This document shows, one piece after another, positions 1 to 7,901 of a DNA stretch of 64,000 bases (positions are counted from its first letter, which is position 1; each line of letters opens with the position of its first letter). Under the pieces are notes generated by a model. The model ran no database searches, had not been told where the DNA came from, and saw only the letters and a list, made by a program, of their open reading frames with translations. The position numbers were made by a program, and so were the translations under genes. The DNA is taken from assembly GCF_042610375.1 (NCBI RefSeq), contig NZ_JBGJZL010000001.1:1-64000 (forward strand), given 5' to 3'. The stretch comes from CTSoil-075 sp042610375 (GTDB lineage: Bacteria; Bacillota; Negativicutes; DSM-13327).

Positions 1-242
1 ATGCCTACAACTTCAGCAGCGATTACGTTGTTTACGTTTTCTACAGCTTTCAGTACGCCTTTTCCTAAATAACGGCTTTTGTCACCATCACGAAGTTCTA
101 CAGCTTCATGTTGACCTGTGGAAGCACCTGATGGAACAGCAGCGCGACCCATTGTACCATCTTCTAATATTACATCCACCTCAACTGTAGGGTTACCACG
201 GGAATCCATAACTTCTCTTGCTAATACTTCTGTAATAATCAT
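1..242 (-). CDS. eno: enolase, N-terminal part (runs off window)
   Basis: Enolase converts 2-phosphoglycerate to phosphoenolpyruvate in the cytoplasm. About 80 codons are visible, beginning MIITEVLAREVMDSRGNPT; the SRGNPT motif and the following GASTG loop are characteristic of the enolase N-terminal domain. The gene is cut by the window edge, so the catalytic barrel is not seen. An AGGAGG-like ribosome site (revcomp of aacctcc) sits just upstream of the ATG. It follows gpmI by 21 bases and is the last visible gene of the cggR glycolytic operon. Identification is secure from the N-terminus alone. Confidence 0.95.
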   Translation of the reverse strand, partial: MIITEVLAREVMDSRGNPTVEVDVILEDGTMGRAAVPSGASTGQHEAVELRDGDKSRYLGKGVLKAVENVNNVIAAEVVG

Positions 243-263
243 TGTAAAAAAACCTCCATATTT

Positions 264-1802
264 TTATTTAATTAAACTTTTACCAGTCACTTCGACTGGA
301 ATTTCAACGCCTGCTAAAGTTAGAATCGTTGGAACAATATCTGCTAAAATACCTTTTTCTAATGTACTATTTTTATGTTGTTCAGATACCAAAATAAAAG
401 GTACATCATTGGTCGTATGAGCAGTAAAAGGTACTCCTGTAGCATGATCAAGCATCACATCAGCATTACCATGATCAGCCGTAATTAAGGTGATACCACC
501 ACGTTCACGCATGGCAGCCACAACTCGGCCTACACAAGTATCTACTGTTGCAACAGCTTTCATGGCTGCATCAAGTTTACCCGTATGCCCAACCATATCA
601 CTGTTCGCAAAATTGAGTACAATCAAATCAAATTTTCCTGTTTTAATGGCATCGACCAATTTGTCAGTGACTTCAATTGCACTCATTTCTGGCTGCAAAT
701 CATAAGTAGCCACTTTCGGGGAAGGAACAAGAATCCGTTCTTCACCTTGATATGGTTTTTCTTCGCCACCATTAAAGAAGAAAGTTACATGAGCATATTT
801 TTCCGTTTCCGCAATTCTAAGCTGAGATAATCCAGCACCCTCAAAAATTTCACCTAAGGTGTTTTTTAAGGTTTGAGGTGTGTAGGCAACTGCTACTGGC
901 AAATTCTCTTCATACTGAGTTAATGTTGCAAAATGCAAGGGAAAATAACCATTACAGCGCTCAAACCCAGTAAAATCTTGATCGACAAACACATGAGTCA
1001 ATTCTCGTGCTCGGTCAGGTCTAAAGTTAAAGAAAATAACACCATCATTAGCTTTAACGCCACAATCGCCGCATCCACCAATGACCGTCGGTAAAACAAA
1101 TTCATCTGTTTTACCAAGGGCGTAAGACTGTTCAATTGCTTCAATTGCCGAAGATGCATTTTCGCCTTGACGACATACCATAGCATTATATGCTTTTTCG
1201 ACTCGTTCCCAACGTTTATCACGGTCCATAGCATAGTAGCGTCCAGCAATCGTTGAAATGCTACCAACACCAATTTCAGCTATTTTTGCTTCTAACTCTG
1301 CAATATAACCTGCCGCGCTGGAAGGTGGTACATCACGACCATCTAAGAAGGCATGAACATAAACTTTCGTCAAACCATGACGTTTTGCTAACTCTAAAAG
1401 GGCATATACGTGATCGTTATGACTATGCACACCACCATCTGATAATAGACCCATTAAGTGCAAAGCTCCATCATTTGCTTTGGCTTGTTCTACCACATTA
1501 ACTAATACTGGATTGGTGAAAAAATCCCCTTCGCGAATTGCTTTTGTAATACGCGTCAGTTCTTGATATACAACACGTCCAGCACCTATATTTAAATGTC
1601 CTACTTCTGAATTCCCCATCTGACCATCTGGCAAACCTACAGCTTCACCAGAGCAAGCAAGTGTTGTCGTTGGATACAATTCGGACAGTAACTTCATATG
1701 AGGAGTCTCAGATCGCGCAATTGCATTGTATGAATCTTGTTCATCACCAATGCCCCAACCGTCGAGAATAACTAGTGCAATCGGTGCTTGTAACTTACCC
1801 AC
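264..1802 (-). CDS. gpmI: 2,3-bisphosphoglycerate-independent phosphoglycerate mutase
   Basis: GpmI interconverts 3- and 2-phosphoglycerate without a 2,3-bisphosphoglycerate cofactor, using two Mn ions and a phosphoserine. The 512-residue length is normal. Visible motifs are LVILDGWGIGD near the N-terminus (metal-binding Asp), DGQMGNSEVGHLNIGAGR with the catalytic Ser, and TADHGNAD near the C-terminus (metal-binding Asp and His). The start is GTG, preceded by GGAGGTGA. It lies 11 bases after tpiA and 21 bases before eno, so it is translated within the same operon. No oddities seen. Confidence 0.97.
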   Translation of the reverse strand: MGKLQAPIALVILDGWGIGDEQDSYNAIARSETPHMKLLSELYPTTTLACSGEAVGLPDGQMGNSEVGHLNIGAGRVVYQELTRITKAIREGDFFTNPVLVNVVEQAKANDGALHLMGLLSDGGVHSHNDHVYALLELAKRHGLTKVYVHAFLDGRDVPPSSAAGYIAELEAKIAEIGVGSISTIAGRYYAMDRDKRWERVEKAYNAMVCRQGENASSAIEAIEQSYALGKTDEFVLPTVIGGCGDCGVKANDGVIFFNFRPDRARELTHVFVDQDFTGFERCNGYFPLHFATLTQYEENLPVAVAYTPQTLKNTLGEIFEGAGLSQLRIAETEKYAHVTFFFNGGEEKPYQGEERILVPSPKVATYDLQPEMSAIEVTDKLVDAIKTGKFDLIVLNFANSDMVGHTGKLDAAMKAVATVDTCVGRVVAAMRERGGITLITADHGNADVMLDHATGVPFTAHTTNDVPFILVSEQHKNSTLEKGILADIVPTILTLAGVEIPVEVTGKSLIK

Positions 1803-1813
1803 AAAGTCACCTC

Positions 1814-2563
1814 CTAAAAATTAACGATTTTACTAAAACCAATAGCATCAAGACTTGCGCCACCAACAAGTGCGCCATCAATATCGCTTTTACCCATTAG
1901 TTCAGCAATATTATCAGCTTTTACACTACCGCCGTATTGTATACGAGTTTTATCGGCAGTTTCTTGATTAAACATAGCAGCAATTGTATTACGGATAAAA
2001 GTGCAGACATCATTAGCTTGATCAGAAGTCGCAGTACGACCTGTACCAATTGCCCAAATTGGTTCATAAGCGATCACGACAGTAGCCACTTGCTCATTAG
2101 TCAAACCAGCAAGACCAGCTTTGACTTGTTCGCCAACAAGAGTTTCTGTAGTACCTGCTTCACGTTCTTCCAAGGACTCACCAACACACATAATTGGCAC
2201 TAAATTAGCTTCTAACGCTGCTTTAACTTTTTTATTAACAGTCTCATCTGTTTCTGCAAAATACTGACGACGTTCGGAGTGACCGATAATCACGTACTCG
2301 CAACATACATCTTTCAGCATTTCAGCAGTAATTTCGCCAGTGAAAGCACCTTTCTTTTCCCAGTGCATATTTTGCGCACCAAGATGAATGTTAGTACCAC
2401 CTAAAGCATTAGCTACTGCAGTTAGAGTTGTAAATGTAGGACAAACTACGATGTCTACATCTTTGTTATCTACAGTTAATTTAGCAAGTTCTTCAACCAA
2501 AGCAACACCTTGGCTAGCTATATTATGTAATTTCCAGTTACCAGCAATAATTGGTCTACGCAT
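1814..2563 (-). CDS. tpiA: triosephosphate isomerase
   Basis: TpiA interconverts dihydroxyacetone phosphate and glyceraldehyde 3-phosphate. The 249-residue TIM barrel shows GNWKLH with the active-site Asn and Lys, GHSERR with the electrophilic His, AYEPIWAIGTG with the catalytic Glu and loop 6, and YGGSV of the phosphate-binding site. ATG start with a GGAGG site. It lies 33 bases after pgk. Besides glycolysis it is the entry point for dihydroxyacetone phosphate made by the GlpABC dehydrogenase encoded further along this window. Confidence 0.98.
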   Translation of the reverse strand: MRRPIIAGNWKLHNIASQGVALVEELAKLTVDNKDVDIVVCPTFTTLTAVANALGGTNIHLGAQNMHWEKKGAFTGEITAEMLKDVCCEYVIIGHSERRQYFAETDETVNKKVKAALEANLVPIMCVGESLEEREAGTTETLVGEQVKAGLAGLTNEQVATVVIAYEPIWAIGTGRTATSDQANDVCTFIRNTIAAMFNQETADKTRIQYGGSVKADNIAELMGKSDIDGALVGGASLDAIGFSKIVNF

Positions 2564-2596
2564 GTTTTATCGTCCTCCACCATTTTATATTTTGAC

Positions 2597-3784
2597 TTAC
2601 TTATCAGCAAGAGCAGCAATACCTGGAAGAACTTTACCTTCCAAGAATTCTAAGGAAGCGCCACCACCAGTAGAAATATGTGTAATCTGATTAGCAAGAC
2701 CCACTTTTTCAAGAGCTGCAATGGAATCTCCGCCACCAACAATGCTAATTGCGCTAGAAGCAGCAACAGCCTTGGCAACAGTTTCTGTTCCATGAGCAAA
2801 AGCATCAATTTCAAATACACCCATTGGTCCATTCCATACAACGGTTTTAGCATCTTCTAAAGCTTTTGCATAAGTTGCTGCCGTATTAGGTCCGATATCA
2901 AGAGCCATCCATTCACTATCAATGGCATCAACAGCTACTGCTTTATTTTGAGCATCAGCAGCAAATTTATCAGCAATCACAACATCCGTTGGTAAGAGTA
3001 AATTAACGCCACGATCACGTGCTGTTACAATTAGGCTCTTAGCCAATTCTACTTTGTCTGCTTCCAATAGAGATTTACCAATATTGTAACCTTGAGCTGC
3101 TAAGAATGTATTAGCCATACCGCCACCAATAATGAGGGTATCCACTTTTTTAAGCAGGTTTTCAATAACACCGATTTTATCGGAAACTTTAGCACCACCA
3201 ATAATCGCTACAAAAGGAGGAGTCGGATTAGCCACAGTCTGACCAACAAAAATGATTTCCTTTTCCATCAATAAGCCCGCTACTGCTGGTAAAAATTTAG
3301 TAATTCCTTCTACAGAAGCATGAGCACGGTGGGATACACCAAAAGCATCATTGACTGCAACATCAGCTAAGCTTGCTAATTGTTTGGAGAATTCAGGATC
3401 ATTTTTTTCTTCAGCTTTATGAAAACGAAGATTTTCTAGTAATAAAATTTGACCTGGTTTCAAATTTTTTGCCATTTCTTCTACTTCAGGACCTACGCAG
3501 TCTGGAGCAACCAAGACTTCGCGACCAATTAAAGTAGAAAGCCTTACACCGATAGGCGCAACGGAGAATTCAGGCACGACTGCACCTTTAGGGCGTCCGA
3601 AGTGACAAGCAATGATGACAGCAGCATTTTGTGACAATAAATGTTCTAAAGTTGGCAACGTAGCGCGAATACGAGTATCCTCAGTAATATTGCCGGCTTT
3701 ATCCATGGGAACATTATAGTCAACGCGAATAAAAACTTTCTTTCCAGCTACATCAATGTCTTTAATCGATTTTTTATTCAACAT
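2597..3784 (-). CDS. pgk: phosphoglycerate kinase
   Basis: Pgk transfers phosphate from 1,3-bisphosphoglycerate to ADP, the first ATP-yielding step of lower glycolysis. The 395-residue length is standard. VFIRVDYNVPMD and the GRPKG loop mark the N-terminal substrate domain; GGAKVSDKIGV and the late GGGDSIAALE glycine-rich stretch mark the nucleotide domain. ATG start with AAGGAG upstream. A GC-rich hairpin lies in the 62-base gap separating it from gap. Confidence 0.98.
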   Translation of the reverse strand: MLNKKSIKDIDVAGKKVFIRVDYNVPMDKAGNITEDTRIRATLPTLEHLLSQNAAVIIACHFGRPKGAVVPEFSVAPIGVRLSTLIGREVLVAPDCVGPEVEEMAKNLKPGQILLLENLRFHKAEEKNDPEFSKQLASLADVAVNDAFGVSHRAHASVEGITKFLPAVAGLLMEKEIIFVGQTVANPTPPFVAIIGGAKVSDKIGVIENLLKKVDTLIIGGGMANTFLAAQGYNIGKSLLEADKVELAKSLIVTARDRGVNLLLPTDVVIADKFAADAQNKAVAVDAIDSEWMALDIGPNTAATYAKALEDAKTVVWNGPMGVFEIDAFAHGTETVAKAVAASSAISIVGGGDSIAALEKVGLANQITHISTGGGASLEFLEGKVLPGIAALADK

Positions 3785-3807
3785 GTTTCTTTCTCCTTAA
3801 AAATATT

Positions 3808-3829
3808 GCCCGGCCCAAAAAGGCCGGGC
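3808..3829 (-). promoter_or_regulatory. GC-rich intercistronic hairpin between gap and pgk
   Basis: GCCCGGCC and GGCCGGGC form a perfect 8-bp all-GC stem around a 6-base A-rich loop in an otherwise AT-rich gap. On the coding (minus) strand it is followed by CAATATTTTT and then the pgk ribosome site. The following T tract is interrupted, so it could be a partial terminator or an mRNA-processing/stability barrier. The role is inference; the stem is plainly visible. Confidence 0.6.
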
Positions 3830-3846
3830 CGTAAAATCTTTAAAAA

Positions 3847-4860
3847 TTATGCAAGTTCAGCAAAATACTTAATTGTACGAACCATTTGGCTTGTGTAGCT
3901 ATTTTCATTGTCATACCAAGAAACAGTTTGAACTTGTGTCAAGCCGTTACCGATAGGAGCTACCATTGTTTGTGTAGCATCGAATAATGAACCATATTTG
4001 ATACCGATGATATCACTGGATACCAATTCTTCTTCAGTGTAACCGAAAGATTCATCAGCTGCCGCTTTCATAGCTGCATTAACTTGTTCTTTTGTAACTG
4101 TACCTTCAACAACTGAGATTAAAATAGTAGTGGAACCTGTTGGTGTAGGAACACGTTGTGCTGAACCAATGAGTTTACCATTTAATTCAGGAATAACAAG
4201 TCCGATTGCTTTAGCAGCACCAGTAGAGTTAGGAACGATATTGACAGCTGCAGCGCGGGATCTACGAAGATCACCATTTCTTTGAGGGCCGTCAAGAGTC
4301 ATTTGGTCACCAGTATAAGCATGAATTGTGGACATAATACCACTTTGAATAGGAGCTAAATTATGAAGTGCTTGCGCCATAGGAGCTAAGCAGTTTGTAG
4401 TGCAAGAAGCTGCGGAGATAACTGTATCGCTCGCTTTTAATATTTCATGGTTTACATTATAAACAACTGTAGGAAGGTCCGTTCCTGCTGGAGCAGAGAT
4501 AACAACTTTTTTAGCGCCTGCTTTGATATGTGCGGAAGCTTTTTCTTTGGAAGTATAGAAACCTGTGCATTCAAGAACAACGTCTACATCAAGTTCACCC
4601 CAAGGTAATTCTTCTGCTTTAGCAGATTTGTAGATTTTGATTTCTTTACCACTAACAGTGATAGAATCTTCACCTGCACTTACAGTATCGCCTAAAGCAT
4701 ATCTGCCTTGAGCTGAATCATACTTCAATAAGTGTGCAAGCATTTTAGGACTTGTTAAATCATTGATTGCAACAACATCATATCCTTCTGCCCCGAACAT
4801 TTGCCGAAATGCAAGACGTCCAATACGTCCAAAACCATTGATCGCTACTTTTACTGCCAT
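3847..4860 (-). CDS. gap: glyceraldehyde-3-phosphate dehydrogenase, type I
   Basis: Catalyses NAD-dependent phosphorylating oxidation of glyceraldehyde 3-phosphate. The 337-residue protein has the N-terminal Rossmann motif INGFGRIGR and the catalytic SAASCTTNCLAP with the nucleophilic Cys; the HAYTGDQ segment carries the active-site His. ATG start with a GGAGG site. It directly follows cggR, the usual position of the glycolytic gapA in Firmicutes, and is likely induced when fructose-1,6-bisphosphate inactivates CggR (family knowledge). Confidence 0.97.
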   Translation of the reverse strand: MAVKVAINGFGRIGRLAFRQMFGAEGYDVVAINDLTSPKMLAHLLKYDSAQGRYALGDTVSAGEDSITVSGKEIKIYKSAKAEELPWGELDVDVVLECTGFYTSKEKASAHIKAGAKKVVISAPAGTDLPTVVYNVNHEILKASDTVISAASCTTNCLAPMAQALHNLAPIQSGIMSTIHAYTGDQMTLDGPQRNGDLRRSRAAAVNIVPNSTGAAKAIGLVIPELNGKLIGSAQRVPTPTGSTTILISVVEGTVTKEQVNAAMKAAADESFGYTEEELVSSDIIGIKYGSLFDATQTMVAPIGNGLTQVQTVSWYDNENSYTSQMVRTIKYFAELA

Positions 4861-4914
4861 TTTTTAAAATACCTCCTACGATATAGTAATTTTCTTTTGG
4901 CACTTTGCCAGAAT

Positions 4915-5940
4915 TTATATGATACTCTGAATAGCTTTGGCAGCGGCTTCATCTGTAACAAGTACATCTTGCCCACCAGCACTAATCACAGCTATAATAG
5001 CTTCAGCCTTTTTTCGACCGCCAGCTACAGCAATAACCAGACCAATATCCGCCAAATTATCCAGTTGTAACCCTACACTACTTGTAATATAAATATTTTT
5101 GCCTGTTAGTGTGCAATAGTGCCCTAATGCTTCACCAACTGCCCCACTGTTAATCAGCTTTGAGACAAATTCATCATCAAAACCTCGCCGAACAGCCATT
5201 TCTCTAGCCTGCCCAATACCATGTATGAGGATATTAGACTTCTTGATCATGTCGGCTATCGTAAGAACATTATTGTTACTTGCTAACATACTGGCTACCA
5301 TTTCTTCACTTACGCCTTCAGGTAAATGTAACATTCGATACTTACCACCAAGTCGATTCGCCATAGTGGCAGCAATGCTATTAGCCTGAGATTCTACCTG
5401 CCCACCAAGACCACCACGAACGGGCACAACGGTAACGCTTGGTCGGCTAAAATTAACAGCTTCAGCTACATTAGCCATAACTGTCCCACCACTTACAGCG
5501 ACGATCATATGATCATCTGTCAAGTGCTGCGCAAGTAAATTAGCCGTTGCCCGCCCTAGTTCACGGCGCACCATGTTATTAACCTCACTATCGCCTGGGA
5601 CAATAATCACTTGCTTAATGCCTAACTTTTCCGATAGCTCAGTTTCTAGCATAGTTAAACCATGTAAGGCTTTTATGTATTCAGCTAATTCTCGCTGCAT
5701 CACTTTTCCCTCAGGCGTTAAGGTCATACCCATGGGAGAAAAATCAAGCAAACCAGTATTCTTCAAAAATTCTACCTGAGCGCGTACAGCTCTTTCACCT
5801 TTTTCTAACATGGATGAAAGGGCCCTGCGTCCAACAGGCTCAGAATATTGAATATGTCGCAAGATCTCATATCGTTCTTCAATTAATGAAATCAATTCAG
5901 GAGAAATTTTACGATGAAGTTGAGCAATTTTTTTCCACAT
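4915..5940 (-). CDS. cggR: central glycolytic genes regulator, SorC/DeoR-type repressor
   Basis: A 341-residue repressor of the gap operon. An N-terminal winged helix-turn-helix (about residues 15-80, ERYEILRHIQYSEPVGRRALS) is followed by a SorC-type sugar-phosphate-binding domain with VIVPGDSEVN and VAVSGGTVM, the isomerase-like phosphate loops of the family. In known CggR proteins fructose-1,6-bisphosphate relieves repression. Its place immediately before gap and after a matching operator supports the name rather than another SorC regulator. ATG start, 54 bases before gap, so autoregulated with the operon. Confidence 0.93.
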   Translation of the reverse strand: MWKKIAQLHRKISPELISLIEERYEILRHIQYSEPVGRRALSSMLEKGERAVRAQVEFLKNTGLLDFSPMGMTLTPEGKVMQRELAEYIKALHGLTMLETELSEKLGIKQVIIVPGDSEVNNMVRRELGRATANLLAQHLTDDHMIVAVSGGTVMANVAEAVNFSRPSVTVVPVRGGLGGQVESQANSIAATMANRLGGKYRMLHLPEGVSEEMVASMLASNNNVLTIADMIKKSNILIHGIGQAREMAVRRGFDDEFVSKLINSGAVGEALGHYCTLTGKNIYITSSVGLQLDNLADIGLVIAVAGGRKKAEAIIAVISAGGQDVLVTDEAAAKAIQSII

Positions 5941-5954
5941 GGCTTTTCCTCTGG

Positions 5955-5990
5955 GACTTTAAGCGTCCCCCTGGTACAAATATTGTCCCA
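5955..5990 (-). promoter_or_regulatory. CggR operator
   Basis: On the minus strand the sequence reads GGGAC, six bases, TGTA, four bases, GGGGAC, six bases, AGTC. This reproduces the spacing of the known Bacillus CggR operator (CGGGAC-N6-TGTC-N4-CGGGAC-N6-TGTC, recalled from the literature) with only a few base changes. It ends 15 bases before the cggR start codon, a position suited to blocking transcription of the whole operon. Confidence 0.75.
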
Positions 5991-6110
5991 TCTTTGTTAA
6001 AAAAATATCAAACACTACTTTATACTATTTAAACTTCGGCATAAAGTAGATAAATCCTGCTACTATGTGGGAAAAATTTGCACAATATTAAAATTATTTA
6101 TTGAAAGTAC

Positions 6111-7865
6111 TTAACGGGCATTAATTTCCCCATTATATACTAAACCACGAGTTGCATCCACAGTGACAGTCCCACCATTTTTCAAAACAGCTGTTGCACC
6201 ATCTACACCAACGATGACAGGAATGCCATAACTAATACCAACAACTGCTGCATGAGAAGTAAGTCCACCTTCTTCAGCAATGATCGCTGATGCTTTTGCA
6301 GCATATTTAGCTGTTTGTTCATCAACACATGCAATAACCAATACGTCACCAGGTTTGAAATTTTCTTCTACATCTTTTATGGAACGCGCTACACAAACTT
6401 TACCAGTAACGGCTTTCTGTCCAATACCAACACCACGTACAAGTACATCACCTACAACATGCACTCGAATCATATTGGTAGTCCCTGTACCAGTTGCATG
6501 AACACCAGCAGTCAGAACAACTAGGTCACCTTCTTTTACAATACCTGAAGCAATAGCACTTGTAATTGCGTTTTCAACCATTTCATCACTGTTTTTCGAA
6601 GGAGCACGTAATACAGGTTGTACACCCCACATAAGAAGCATTTTGCGAAGAACTCTTTCATGAGGAGTCACAGCTACAATGTGAGCGTGCGGACGATATT
6701 TGGATACCATTCGAGCAGCATAACCAGATTGAGTATCGGTAATAATGGATGCAGCATTCAGTTCATGGGCAACTTGTACTGTCGCATGACTGATTGCTTC
6801 AGTTGTTGTACGTTGACTTGCAGCACCTTTACCGTGTAGCATTTCGCTGTACTTAAGAGCTTGTTCAGTACGCATGGAAATTTTAGCCATGATTTCTACT
6901 GCTTCGACTGGATAATCACCATTCGCAGTTTCACCACTTAGCATAACAGCGTCAGTACCATCAAAAATTGCATTAGCAATGTCGCCAGCTTCAGCACGAG
7001 TTGGACGTGGATTAGTAATCATGGATTCTAACATTTGAGTAGCAGTAATAACAGGTTTACCCATTTTATTACATTTTTCAATTATCATTTTTTGTACAAG
7101 AGGTACTTCTTCAGTTGGAATTTCTACACCAAGATCACCACGAGCAACCATGATACCATCAGAAACTTTGATGATTTCATCGATATTTTTTACGCCTTCA
7201 GCATTCTCAATTTTAGAAATAATATGAATATCAGATCCTGCTTCTTCTAATAATTTTCTAATTGATAATACATCAGCAGCTCTTTGAATAAATGAAGCAG
7301 CCACAAAATCCATCTGATTTTCTGCACCGAATAAAACGTCTTTTATATCTTGTTCAGATAAAGGCGGCAAGTTTACAGATACGCCTGGTGCAGCAACACG
7401 CTTACGATTGCCAATAACACCTGTGTTTTGCACTGTTGTATGAATATCATCACCATCAATAAAATCAACATTCAAACATACTAAACCATCAGCAAGTAAT
7501 ATTTGATTTCCTGGTGCTACTTCTTGAGGTAAAAATTCATGATTAACAGAACAAATTTCTTTTGTTCCTTCTACATCTCTTGAAGTAATAATAAATTTTT
7601 GACCTTGTTCAATGGTTACTTTACCTTCAACGAAGTTACCAAGACGCATTTCTGGTCCTTTGGTATCAAGTAAAATAGCAACTGGTTTATTGACTTTTTT
7701 AGCAGCAGCGCGAACTTTTTCGATACGAACGCTATGCTCAGCATGATTACCATGGGAGAAATTAAACCGAGCTACATTCATACCAGCTTCAATCATTTTT
7801 TCCATAACGCCCGGTTTTTCTGTTGTAGGTCCCATCGTACAAACTATTTTAGTCTTTTTTATCAT
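6111..7865 (-). CDS. pyk: pyruvate kinase with C-terminal phosphohistidine-type domain
   Basis: Converts phosphoenolpyruvate and ADP to pyruvate and ATP. At 584 residues it is about 110 longer than the shortest Pyk enzymes. Residues 1-470 hold the barrel and allosteric domain: KIVCTMGPTT, RFNFSHG, the substrate-site MVARGDLGVEIP and TATQMLESM. The last ~85 residues resemble the swivelling domain of PEP-utilising enzymes, with GGLTSHAAVVG containing the His equivalent. This extended form is known from Bacillus and relatives. It lies upstream of cggR with its own gap of 170 bases holding the CggR operator, so it is probably transcribed partly independently. Confidence 0.96.
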   Translation of the reverse strand: MIKKTKIVCTMGPTTEKPGVMEKMIEAGMNVARFNFSHGNHAEHSVRIEKVRAAAKKVNKPVAILLDTKGPEMRLGNFVEGKVTIEQGQKFIITSRDVEGTKEICSVNHEFLPQEVAPGNQILLADGLVCLNVDFIDGDDIHTTVQNTGVIGNRKRVAAPGVSVNLPPLSEQDIKDVLFGAENQMDFVAASFIQRAADVLSIRKLLEEAGSDIHIISKIENAEGVKNIDEIIKVSDGIMVARGDLGVEIPTEEVPLVQKMIIEKCNKMGKPVITATQMLESMITNPRPTRAEAGDIANAIFDGTDAVMLSGETANGDYPVEAVEIMAKISMRTEQALKYSEMLHGKGAASQRTTTEAISHATVQVAHELNAASIITDTQSGYAARMVSKYRPHAHIVAVTPHERVLRKMLLMWGVQPVLRAPSKNSDEMVENAITSAIASGIVKEGDLVVLTAGVHATGTGTTNMIRVHVVGDVLVRGVGIGQKAVTGKVCVARSIKDVEENFKPGDVLVIACVDEQTAKYAAKASAIIAEEGGLTSHAAVVGISYGIPVIVGVDGATAVLKNGGTVTVDATRGLVYNGEINAR

Positions 7866-7901
7866 ATTATTCTCTACACACTCACTTTCCTATATTTTTT
7901 C

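Noticed and set aside
6015..6049. CTACTTTAT/ATAAAGTAG hairpin downstream of pyk as its terminator
   Set aside because: It lies 60 to 95 bases past the pyk stop, has an AT-only weak stem and a 17-base loop, and no T tract follows on the minus strand; it may only be promoter sequence of cggR.
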